Assembly: GCA_035998445.1 (NCBI GenBank)
Contig: DASYHQ010000032.1
Location: forward strand, 179,444 to 243,443
Source: Tepidisphaeraceae bacterium
Lineage (GTDB): Bacteria > Planctomycetota > Phycisphaerae > Tepidisphaerales > Tepidisphaeraceae
Direction of reading: 5' to 3'
DNA: 64,000 bases
Made by a program: the position numbers and the translations under genes. The notes beneath the pieces are model-generated. The model did not search any database. It was not told the DNA's origin and was given only the letters and a program-made list of their open reading frames with translations. Positions within the stretch are counted from its first letter, which is position 1; every line of letters begins with the position of its first letter. This document shows, piece by piece, positions 46,893-54,670 of this stretch.

Positions 46893-47660
46893 TCAGTCGT
46901 CGTATCGCTGTAGACGGACTCGTCCAGATCGGCAGAACGCGTTGAAGTTGGGATTGAGCAGTGCCTGCCGGTCCATATCGCGATCGGCGGCGATGGCACC
47001 CGGTGGGTCCGCCGGCCGGTGGATCGCGCGGGCCTCCGAGTCATCGACAAGCGGATGCGTCACCAGCACGTACCGGCCCGGCAGCGCCGCCTCGAGGCGC
47101 CGGAGCCACCCCTCCGCACGACCGGGGTTCGCGTGAGGCTTTGCGGACGGCTCGGCGTGAGGCAGGGCCGCTGCGTGGTCGCGGGCCCAGACCAAGCCTT
47201 CCACCTCGCACATCCTCGCCAGTCGGTCGGCAAGGCCCGGCAACCAACCGACCCCCATGTGTTCGTCCAGGTAGGTTGGCGACAAGCCCGCAGCGCGAAG
47301 GCAACTCAGTTGGGCGCGCGTCTCTTTCATCATCTCGTCCAGGTCGACGCCGCGCTCGGCAATGTGGCTCGGCGACGGCAGGAACGTGCCGTCGCCGTCG
47401 AGCAGACTCCGGACCTGCTCGGGAGGAAGGCAGGGCCTGAAGCGAGGAACCGTCCACTCGGAGTTCAAGGTCAGGTGCAGGCCGATGCACAGCGCTGGCA
47501 GCCCCGCGAACCGTTGCACGGCGTCGCGCAACGCGGCATCACCACCGACGGCCATCACGGACGCGTTGTTCAGGACGCCGTGGCGATGACATTCGACGAC
47601 CGCTCGATTCGCGCTAACGCTTCCACCGCTATCGTCGCCGCGAATGAGAAGTTCGATCAT
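46893..47660 (-). CDS. YdjC/ChbG-type polysaccharide deacetylase-like protein
   Basis: The product has 255 residues. The family removes an acetyl group from oligosaccharides such as chitobiose. Metal-site motifs are visible: IRGDDSGGSVSANRAV near the N-terminus, LCIGLHLTLNSEW near 58, YLDEHMGVGWLPG near 129, and VLVTHPLVDDSEA near 200. The protein has no signal peptide and is probably cytoplasmic. It is between the GH and beta-propeller genes of the second module, so it may deacetylate imported oligosaccharides from an acetylated hemicellulose or chitin-like glycan. Confidence 0.85.
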   Translation of the reverse strand: MIELLIRGDDSGGSVSANRAVVECHRHGVLNNASVMAVGGDAALRDAVQRFAGLPALCIGLHLTLNSEWTVPRFRPCLPPEQVRSLLDGDGTFLPSPSHIAERGVDLDEMMKETRAQLSCLRAAGLSPTYLDEHMGVGWLPGLADRLARMCEVEGLVWARDHAAALPHAEPSAKPHANPGRAEGWLRRLEAALPGRYVLVTHPLVDDSEARAIHRPADPPGAIAADRDMDRQALLNPNFNAFCRSGRVRLQRYDD

Positions 47661-47744
47661 CGCCTACCGTCGTGACGCCACTGTAAGAGGACCGGGGCAG
47701 TCCATCATGCTCCGCTGAGGTCGTTGTGGCGACCCCTGCTCAAG

Positions 47745-48788
47745 CTACTGGGTGGGGGATGTCGTTGCCGGTGCTTGCGACTCCCGCAACCTGGCTTGCT
47801 CGGCGAGGTAGGCGCTCCACTTCGGCCGCCATGCTGCCAGTTCCGACTCGGGCTTGCTGACCCACCTCATCTTCGCCAAGTGAATGCCCCGCGAATACCC
47901 CGTGACGTACCAGTCGTCGCCGTCGCGGATCACCTCGGGCGCGTACTTGCCGTCGAACCACTTTCCGGTCATGTGCGCGATCAGCGATTCGTCGTCGTTG
48001 AAGTCGAGCGGATCATCGCTGACGTATACCGACATCTGCTGCCACAGGTAGAAGCGACCGTCGTGCTTTACCACGAACGGGCTCTCGGGGTTGCCCTTGG
48101 TGCGCACCGGTATGATGTCTTCCGACCAAGGGCCCTCCGGCGTCGGTGCCGTGCGCGCGACCATCCCGTCGTGGCGTTTCCCGTCGGCGTCCTTGTATGC
48201 GCCAGTGTAGTAAGCTATCCATCGCTTCCGGTCCTCGTCGTGCATCACGTAGATGTCGCGGCCCATCCGGAAGAACGCGGTGTCGCCCTTCACGTCCTTG
48301 TGCTGGCTCCAGTTTGTGCCGTCGTCGCTGATCAGGCAGTATGCGTAATACGAGTTGTAGAACAGGTAGTGCTTGTCGCCGTGCTTGACGTGGTGCGGTG
48401 CCTGAACGGATACGGTGGCCCCCCCCTTGCCTACCGTGCCGCGCTCAATGTTCTCGAACATCCCCACGGGAGTCCAATCGGGGGATGCCAAGTGATCGGT
48501 GGTCCAGTGGTAGAACAGGCGCTGCCCAAAGTGCGACGTGCCGCGGATGCACGAGATGCAGTGCCACTTGCCGTCATCGCTCTTGAAGATGGTGAAGTCG
48601 CACGCGTTTTCCTTGCCGGTCTTGTATTCACCGACGTCCGGCGCGTTGGGGGCAATCTGGATCCACGGCCCATCCAGTTCCGGCACCAGGATCGACTTCC
48701 CCTCCTGGGCGGCCGCCGATCCCGCCGTTGTCAGCAGGACGATTAGAAGTAGCAGGACGCGGTGAACCGGTTGAAGAAGATTGGTCAT
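47745..48788 (-). CDS. Secreted five-bladed beta-propeller glycosidase-like protein
   Basis: The product has 347 residues. A signal peptide ends at GSAAAQ (about 29). The rest shows repeated blade motifs of the GH43/GH32/GH68 type: NACDFTIFKSDDGKWHCISC, KHYLFYNSYYAYCLISDDG, IYVMHDEDRKRWIAYYTG, YAPEVIRDGDDWYVTGYS. Acidic residues in these blades would form the active site, but I cannot pick the triad. GH43-like enzymes cut arabinose, xylose or galactose units outside the cytoplasm. The upstream open frame is not included because the signal peptide marks the start at 48788. Confidence 0.8.
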   Translation of the reverse strand: MTNLLQPVHRVLLLLIVLLTTAGSAAAQEGKSILVPELDGPWIQIAPNAPDVGEYKTGKENACDFTIFKSDDGKWHCISCIRGTSHFGQRLFYHWTTDHLASPDWTPVGMFENIERGTVGKGGATVSVQAPHHVKHGDKHYLFYNSYYAYCLISDDGTNWSQHKDVKGDTAFFRMGRDIYVMHDEDRKRWIAYYTGAYKDADGKRHDGMVARTAPTPEGPWSEDIIPVRTKGNPESPFVVKHDGRFYLWQQMSVYVSDDPLDFNDDESLIAHMTGKWFDGKYAPEVIRDGDDWYVTGYSRGIHLAKMRWVSKPESELAAWRPKWSAYLAEQARLRESQAPATTSPTQ

Positions 48789-48930
48789 GCGAGGGTCTCG
48801 TGTTGTATGGTTCGATAAAGTACGCAGTCGCCGCACGTGACATGCCACCCCAGCGGACGCGCGCGACGCGCCGTGATCCACGGGCAATCGGCGAGTCCGG
48901 GTCGGCCCCATATGGTTGCAGGGAGCACGC

Positions 48931-49713
48931 TTACCAGTTCGACAGCTTCGCGCTGGCGAGCGGCCCGCTGTAGGTGGGGCTGTTGAAGACGGCCTGATTG
49001 ACGTATTCCGCCTGCTCGACGTGGCCATCCATGAAGGCGAGATTCTTGACGTTGTCCTTGCCGTGCCGGAAGAAGAACGTCCATTGGACGTTGCGTCCGT
49101 GCGGCTTGGGATCGAGGATCCCAGTGTAGTGCAGGAGCCCGCCACCGTCGCGCCAGACCTCGCCGAAGAAGATCATCTCGCTCGATGGCATCCGGGGCTT
49201 GCTCCGCGGCTGCATTTTGGACACGCGCGCCGCCCGGAGCAGGTTCGCCGTATTGTCCGGGTTGCGCGGGACGGCGGCATCCCAAGCCTTGGCGTTGTAG
49301 GAGTAGCTGATCTGGCGGGGATCGCTGTTGGTGGTCCAGTGAGCCGGATCCCGATCCGCAGGGCAGAACAGGAACTTGGGCTTCTTCTCGAGGCCCGGAT
49401 CGACGTCCACCTGCCGGTTGTAGTGGGCGATGATCTGCGTGACGGCCGACCGATTATCAACCCGCAGCGCGTTGTCGCTGCTGCCGTCGGCCTTGCACGC
49501 TTGCGCCGGCAGCCACCCCCTGTATTCCACCTCGTACATCTTCGCCACCATGGCGAGCTGGCGCATGTTGCTGGCACACGTCACCCGTTGGGCCGCGTCG
49601 CGCGCCTTGTTCAGCGCCGGCAGCAAAATGGAGATCAGCAGCGCGATGATCCCGATGACGACGAGCAGTTCGACCAGCGTGAATCCGTTGCGCACGGTTG
49701 GGCGAGCGTTCAT
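48931..49713 (-). CDS. Type II pseudopilin-like protein (second module)
   Basis: The product has 260 residues; AAGGAGA precedes the ATG at 49713. The prepilin motif [19 protein letters not shown] is at residues about 9-27, followed by [23 protein letters not shown]. The C-terminal globular part has cysteines at about 54 and 117 (FLFCPADRD) and the late [15 protein letters not shown] motif shared with the pseudopilins at 29717 and 56701. It lies between the PEP-CTERM gene and the beta-propeller hydrolase gene. Confidence 0.88.
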   Translation of the reverse strand: MNARPTVRNGFTLVELLVVIGIIALLISILLPALNKARDAAQRVTCASNMRQLAMVAKMYEVEYRGWLPAQACKADGSSDNALRVDNRSAVTQIIAHYNRQVDVDPGLEKKPKFLFCPADRDPAHWTTNSDPRQISYSYNAKAWDAAVPRNPDNTANLLRAARVSKMQPRSKPRMPSSEMIFFGEVWRDGGGLLHYTGILDPKPHGRNVQWTFFFRHGKDNVKNLAFMDGHVEQAEYVNQAVFNSPTYSGPLASAKLSNW

Positions 49714-49838
49714 GACCGTCTCCTTGCAGGGGCCACATCGTCGGTGGCGTCGTCGATTCAAACGGGTTGCGGCGATCTATTTGCGATCGGGCAACCCATC
49801 ACTTGTCGTTCCGCGGCACGGCGGTCGGTTCGTCGAAC

Positions 49839-50729
49839 TCAGCGCGCTGGCCGCCGACGCCGCGCCGCCATCGTTAGAATGCCGGCTAGCGCCAGCAGTC
49901 CGGTCCCCGGCTCGGGCACCGCCGCCGTGCTGATCTCGATCGCGTCAAGGCTGTAGTTCAGCGCCTCGAAGGCAGTGGCACTGGCCGCCACGCGAGCGCC
50001 GATGGCGAACTTCTCACCGAACCCGGTCGAGGACGTGAGGGTGAGGTCGCTCAGGGTGGCGCTGGCTGTCCCCGCGTCGCCGGTCTCCCAATCGAGGTTG
50101 GTGAAGGTCGTGGCGTACGTCCCGTCGGCATAGTCCAGCGTTATGTCTACGGTGTAGGTATCGCCAAGGATCAGCGCGACGTTCGATGCCGTGCGGGCGT
50201 TCGAGGCCGATGCGTAAAACGCACCCCAGAAGCCATTGTCCATCGTGACCTTCCAAGAGGTTTGCGGCGCATTGAGGTACGTGCTGCCGGTCACGTCGTA
50301 GAAGGCCAGCCAGTCGGCGCCGCCCGCGAACTCATCAAAACGGACGGTAAACGAGACGCCGGTCACCGCGGCGGAGTTTTCCACTGATGCGAAGTCGACC
50401 CCTCGCGTCACGTGCGACTGTTTAGGACCAGTCAGCGCGGCTCCAGGCTGGTTGGCGACGGACAGGTAGTTTCCACCCCCGTTCAAGGGCGCGCCGTTGA
50501 CAATCGTGGCTGACATCATGGGGGCGGGGTTATCTTGGTTGACGGGCACGGCCCACGCAGTAGACCACCCGCCACCCGCCACACCGGTCCATTGATCGGC
50601 GCTCGACGTCCCGTTTCCGTCTGTGAACTCCGCCTGTGCGATGACCGTGGCGTTGGCTGCGGTCCCGAGAGCAAGTGTGATTCCCGCGCATAGCAGCCCG
50701 ATCAAGTGCTTTTTCCCTGCGTCTGACAT
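49839..50729 (-). CDS. PEP-CTERM sorting-domain surface protein (second module)
   Basis: The product has 296 residues. GCGGAGGCGG lies ahead of the ATG at 50729. A signal peptide (ending AANAT) is followed by a jelly-roll-like domain (AQAEFTDGNGTSSADQW, FTVRFDEFAGGADWLAFYDV, SLDAIEIST) and the sorting signal VPEPGTGLLALAGILTMAARRRR. It may be a glycan-binding surface protein. It is the first gene divergent from the XylR-type regulator at 50901. Confidence 0.88.
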   Translation of the reverse strand: MSDAGKKHLIGLLCAGITLALGTAANATVIAQAEFTDGNGTSSADQWTGVAGGGWSTAWAVPVNQDNPAPMMSATIVNGAPLNGGGNYLSVANQPGAALTGPKQSHVTRGVDFASVENSAAVTGVSFTVRFDEFAGGADWLAFYDVTGSTYLNAPQTSWKVTMDNGFWGAFYASASNARTASNVALILGDTYTVDITLDYADGTYATTFTNLDWETGDAGTASATLSDLTLTSSTGFGEKFAIGARVAASATAFEALNYSLDAIEISTAAVPEPGTGLLALAGILTMAARRRRPAR

Positions 50730-50805
50730 GAATCCGCCTCCGCTAGATGTGAAATTGATGACGAGGGAAGAATACCCCGTACAACTTGTGGAACTATACG
50801 ATTCC

Positions 50806-50822
50806 GCGCAAACTAATTGCGC
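50806..50822. promoter_or_regulatory. Palindromic candidate operator between PEP-CTERM and XylR-type genes
   Basis: GCGCAA (50806-50811) and TTGCGC (50817-50822) form a perfect 6-5-6 inverted repeat in the 171-base divergent intergenic region. This is the place where a XylR-type regulator would bind to control both directions. Two GCGCAAA half sites also lie upstream of the isomerase operon (53950-53956 and 53958-53964). Function is inferred. Confidence 0.45.
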
Positions 50823-50900
50823 CTATGCGAAACCGGCTGCCTGGGCCGCGGCGGCTGGCGTGCGGCAGGCGGTCGTTAAACCTCGTGATACTGGACTGTT

Positions 50901-52085
50901 GTGATACCCAATAGCTCATCAAAGCGTATTGCGGTCTTCATGCCGGTCGGGCGGGTGCCATGGGAGGCGCTGTCTGGCGTCCTGAAGGTGTTCAGCCGAC
51001 GCAGCGATGTCGAGATCTTCTCGAACGTGTGGTTCGGTCATGCCCCGGTCCACCGGCTGGCCGACTTCGAGGGTCACGGGTGCGTGGTGTTGGGATCGAC
51101 CGACACCCAGATGCAGGGAGAGATCTCCGAACTGCATATTCCGACGGTTTATACGCACGCGGAGCCAGTGACGTCCGACGCGTACGTGGTTCGGGACGAC
51201 GATAGTTCGATCGGACAGATGGCCGCCGAGCATTTGCTATCGCTGGGGCTGCGCCACTTGGCCTTCTGCGGGACGACCATTGGCGAATTCAACCGCCGCC
51301 GCGCCGACGGGTTTGCCCGTACGGCCCACGACGCGAACGCGACCTGCACCGCATTCTTCGGCGCGCCGATGCGGTTTCGTGATGAGACATCGTTCCGGGC
51401 CGGGCAGGGTGAGCTGGTCGCCTGGCTGCAGCAGCTGCCCCGACCAGTTGGCGTAATGGCGAGCTTCGACCTTCGCGCGATGGAGGTTCTGCGCGCCTGT
51501 CAGCAGGCCAGCATCCGCGTGCCTGAGGAGGTCGCGGTGATCGGCGTCGACAACCAGGCCGAGCTCTGCGAGGCGATCTGGCCAAGCCTCAGCAGCATCA
51601 CGCGCAACGACTATCAACGTGGCATGATCGCTGCGCAGATGCTGCTCGACCTGATCGAGAACGACGCGCTGCCGTCACGTTTGGCCTTGGTAATGCCAGG
51701 GGCGCTGGTGCAGCGGCTCAGCACGACCATGCTTGCCACCGACGACGCGCTGGTCGTGCAGTTCGTTCGCATCGCGCAACGCCAATTGGCGGCGGGCGTG
51801 AGCGTCGAGCAGATCCTGGACGTGTTGAACGTCTCCCGGCGAGCGCTGGAGAAGCGGACGCAGGCCGCCCTCGGCCGCACGCCGGCCGAGCAGATTCGCC
51901 GGCTGCGCGTCGAACGGGCCAAGCAGTTGCTGCTGGGCTCGAGCGACTCGATGAGCGACATCGCCTTCGCCTGCGGGTACCGCAATCAGAACCGGTTCGC
52001 ACAGGCCTTTCGGCTCGCCACGGGACAAAGTCCGACGAGCTGGCGACGGCGGATGCAGTTCGACCCCGCCCCGGACGCCTCGTAG
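50901..52085 (+). CDS. XylR-type transcriptional regulator (second module)
   Basis: The product has 394 residues with a GTG start and no clear ribosome site. Residues about 8-275 are the LacI-like sensor (RIAVFMPVGRVPWEALSGVL, VPEEVAVIGVDNQAEL) and about 285-385 the AraC helix-turn-helix pair (VEQILDVLNVSRRALEKRTQ ... MSDIAFACGYRNQNRFAQAFR). It is divergent from the PEP-CTERM operon and convergent with the oxidoreductase/isomerase operon (stops six bases apart). It is probably an activator of the 50729-44047 operon; the sensed sugar is unknown. Confidence 0.9.
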   Translation: MIPNSSSKRIAVFMPVGRVPWEALSGVLKVFSRRSDVEIFSNVWFGHAPVHRLADFEGHGCVVLGSTDTQMQGEISELHIPTVYTHAEPVTSDAYVVRDDDSSIGQMAAEHLLSLGLRHLAFCGTTIGEFNRRRADGFARTAHDANATCTAFFGAPMRFRDETSFRAGQGELVAWLQQLPRPVGVMASFDLRAMEVLRACQQASIRVPEEVAVIGVDNQAELCEAIWPSLSSITRNDYQRGMIAAQMLLDLIENDALPSRLALVMPGALVQRLSTTMLATDDALVVQFVRIAQRQLAAGVSVEQILDVLNVSRRALEKRTQAALGRTPAEQIRRLRVERAKQLLLGSSDSMSDIAFACGYRNQNRFAQAFRLATGQSPTSWRRRMQFDPAPDAS

Positions 52086-52090
52086 CAGGA

Positions 52091-53098
52091 CTAACGCAGT
52101 TCCTCGTACGTCACGGTGGCGAGGGCGCCCGTCTGGACCGACCGCACGATCGCCTCGTAGAGGACCATGCTTTTGTACGCCTGGTAGACTTCGGACGGCG
52201 ACGTGGTGCGACCTTCCGCAATAGCGCCGATGAATTGCACCAACTCGGCGAAATGCCCCGTATCGTTGCCGCTGTCGCCGCTGCTGATGAACGTCGTCGG
52301 TTCTCGCCATTCCGATGGTGTGCCATCCTGGGTCACGCGCCAGAACGAGCTGTTGCGGATCGTCATGAAGTTCCCGCCGGCGGCGGTGAGCTCCACCTCT
52401 TCGGTGGGAACGGCAAACGATCGGCCGTCCGTCAAGTTCATCGTTCCCACGGCGCCGTTTCGGAATCGCAGGCTGACGGCGTACGCGTTGGCGCCGCGCG
52501 CGAACGAGAAGACCTCGGCAACGTCACCGAAGAGGTAGCCCACGAGGTCGATTTGGTGGATCGCGAAGTCCAGCAGGAAGCCGCGATGCTGTTCGTCGAC
52601 GCCGCGGTAGGCGCCCGAGGCGTAGTCGACCGAGAGCGAGAGCAGCGGGGCGTTCGATCCGAGTTCGTCCACCCAACGGCGCGCCCGTTCGAAGGCGGAA
52701 CTGTAGCGCTTCTTAAAGGCGGTCATGCAAAGCCGTCCTGCTTGTGCCGCGGCCCGCGCGACGGACAGCGCCCCAGCGGCGGTCTCGGCCGGTGGCTTTT
52801 CTGTATATACGGGCAGCCCGAGCGCAAGGACCCGCTTGGCCAGCCGTTCATGTCCGGCCGGGCCCGTGCAGAGAATCACACCGTCGGGGCGCTCGACCTC
52901 AAGCATGCGGTCCATATCGGTGTACGGCCGACCACCAAAGCGCGTCGCGATAAAGTTGGCCTTGCCTTCATCCAGGTCGCATACGCCCGTCAACCGTCCA
53001 CCGGCGGCCCCGAGGTAGGGATAGATCCGCCTCGACGACAGTCGTCCGGCCCCGACGACGCATACGCCGGGCACGCTTATAGGTTCAATTCGTTGCAC
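52091..53098 (-). CDS. Gfo/Idh/MocA family oxidoreductase
   Basis: The product has 335 residues. The Rossmann motif is VCVVGAGRLSSRRIYPYLGAAG, with a second Gly replaced by Ser-Ser, and the EKP motif is VYTEKPPAETAAGAL near 97. The C-terminal domain has VDYASGAYRGVDEQHRGFLLDFAIHQIDLVGYL. It probably oxidises a sugar or cyclitol derivative with NAD(P). Its start lies inside the end of the isomerase gene (22-base overlap at 53077-53098), so the two are translated together. Confidence 0.88.
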   Translation of the reverse strand: MQRIEPISVPGVCVVGAGRLSSRRIYPYLGAAGGRLTGVCDLDEGKANFIATRFGGRPYTDMDRMLEVERPDGVILCTGPAGHERLAKRVLALGLPVYTEKPPAETAAGALSVARAAAQAGRLCMTAFKKRYSSAFERARRWVDELGSNAPLLSLSVDYASGAYRGVDEQHRGFLLDFAIHQIDLVGYLFGDVAEVFSFARGANAYAVSLRFRNGAVGTMNLTDGRSFAVPTEEVELTAAGGNFMTIRNSSFWRVTQDGTPSEWREPTTFISSGDSGNDTGHFAELVQFIGAIAEGRTTSPSEVYQAYKSMVLYEAIVRSVQTGALATVTYEELR

Positions 53099-53889
53099 AG
53101 GCCCTCCAGATAAGAGCGAGCCTGGCCGAGCAACTCGATCGTGCGTGCCGTCTGCCGTGGCGCGGCCTCCATCTCCACGACATAGTCACCATCGTAGCCG
53201 GCGTTGGCCATGTGTTGGAAGAGGCCGGAAAAGTCGATCTCGCCCGTGCCGAACGGTACGGGCGTGCGACCGATCTGATCCTTGATGTGAACGAGCGCGA
53301 CGCTGGGCCCCAACAGGTCGAACGCTTCGCGCCATGCCACGCCGGCGCTGTGGAAATGACCGACCTCCAACAGCGTCCGTAAACGACTGTCGTCGATCCC
53401 CTTCAGCACTTTGCGAAAGTGGTCCAGCGTGGAAATCGCTTGGCCGTAATGATTCTGAACGACCGGCGTGACGTTTAGCCCGTCAATCGCGTCCAAGAAC
53501 TGGCGGCCCGTGGCGATGTAGTTTTCCAAACTCGTCGCCTTGAACAGCACGATCTTAGCGCCGATCTCCTGCGCAAAACGCGCTGCCTCAATCGCTACCT
53601 CAAGTGAGCGAGCGCGGTCGTCGTTGATCGGCGGCAGGTGCATCGAGATGAACTGCATCTCATTCCGCTGCGCGATGGCGCGGCAGTGTGCGGGGGCAAT
53701 GTGTCGTCCCATCCCCTTAGGCGTCCATAAGTTGAACGTCTCGAACTTTCGAAATCCGAGTTCGGCGTACCTCCGCATCGCCTCCACCCATGGCAGTTCG
53801 AAGTTGCTGCAGGGACTTACCGCAAACGATCGCGCTAGGCTTCTCCGATCAGTTTGCGATGGAATATCTGGCACAGTCATTGGCGTCAT
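53077..53889 (-). CDS. Sugar phosphate isomerase/epimerase-like TIM-barrel protein
   Basis: The product has 270 residues of the AP-endonuclease-2/xylose-isomerase-like barrel family. Metal-ligand segments are visible: FISMHLPPIND near 82, VVQNHYGQAIS near 141, TLLEVGHFHSAGVAW near 170, LVHIKDQIG near 193, and DYVVEMEAAPRQTA near 240. Members include inosose dehydratases, hydroxypyruvate isomerases and ketose epimerases. Paired with a Gfo/Idh/MocA gene, it resembles the oxidise-then-isomerise or epimerise pairs of inositol and rare-sugar pathways. The substrate is unknown. Confidence 0.85.
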   Translation of the reverse strand: MTPMTVPDIPSQTDRRSLARSFAVSPCSNFELPWVEAMRRYAELGFRKFETFNLWTPKGMGRHIAPAHCRAIAQRNEMQFISMHLPPINDDRARSLEVAIEAARFAQEIGAKIVLFKATSLENYIATGRQFLDAIDGLNVTPVVQNHYGQAISTLDHFRKVLKGIDDSRLRTLLEVGHFHSAGVAWREAFDLLGPSVALVHIKDQIGRTPVPFGTGEIDFSGLFQHMANAGYDGDYVVEMEAAPRQTARTIELLGQARSYLEGLCNELNL

Positions 53890-54127
53890 GTGACAGTCAC
53901 CATCTCAATACATTCCGACCTCGTCTCTGCCCCCATGCGAATAACACCTGCGCAAACGCGCAAAATTGCCACGCTATCAACTAGCGACTTGCCAATTGTG
54001 GAAGTCGAGGCAACGCGGTCCGGTCTCCTGACCGCGTGCGGGGCAATCGCCTGCATCGCCGTGGTGCTCTCGACATAGACTGCCACTCCGATCTTCCGTC
54101 GTCTTTCCACTCGGATTCCGCCCCCGA

Positions 54128-54530
54128 TTGACGAACGCACTGGACGCTCGGCGGGAGAGCGCCGAAGCCTACGTGGCTTATCCAAGAACCGAGGGTTGGA
54201 TCTGCCTGCGGGTTCACCGGCGGCCACATCGAGCGGCCCGCTGTGCAACGCCTGATGAAGGACATCGAGGCGGGGCGGGTGGACCGCGTGGTGGTCTACA
54301 AGGTCGACTGTCTGGCCGAACGCTACCTCGTACAGGCGCACGACGCCGCCTACACCACCGTCGGACAAGTCGCCGAGCAGTTGGCGAGCGGGTGCTTCAC
54401 GGTATTCAAGCGGCCGGGTAGCGCCCGGAAGGCCGGCCTGCTTGCCAAGAAGGAGCGAAAGGCAAAGAAGTGGAACAATCGAATGCAGCAAATCGAGCCT
54501 ACGCGCGGGTCCGGCCGCCGGTCCGCGTAG
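54128..54530 (+). pseudogene. Relic of a large serine recombinase
   Basis: The first part (54128-54214) reads DARRESAEAYVAYPRTEGWICL, and after a frame change the second (about 54212-54318) reads GFTGGHIERPAVQRLMKDIEAGRVDRVVVYKVDCL. Both match the resolvase-type N-terminal domain of planctomycete phage-like recombinases in order, but a few codons between them are missing. The N-terminal catalytic Ser region and everything after the KVD motif are absent. The downstream frame to 54530 (AERYLVQAHDAAYTTVG ... KKERKAKKWNNRMQQ) is not recognisable and may be from another gene. Confidence 0.75.
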
Positions 54531-54670
54531 TCCAGTATCAGATCCGAAGATTGGACTGGTCTAAGGGCACGTCGGCATCGTGCCGCAACTGGAACTGGCG
54601 GCGGTATTGACTCGGAGACAATCGCTCCGCAGCATGGGCGGCGCAAGAGGGGCCACGCCGGCATGCTCGT
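54531..54670. other. Short non-coding gap after the recombinase relic
   Basis: Together with the unrecognised 3' part of the relic (54319-54530), this gives about 350 bases between the relic and the end of the convergent GH10 gene with no feature that I can support. No inverted repeat strong enough to be a terminator was seen. Confidence 0.4.

Noticed and set aside
54319..54530. C-terminal part of the recombinase-relic frame as a separate basic protein
   Set aside because: No start signal and no similarity that I recognise; kept only as the 3' part of the relic.
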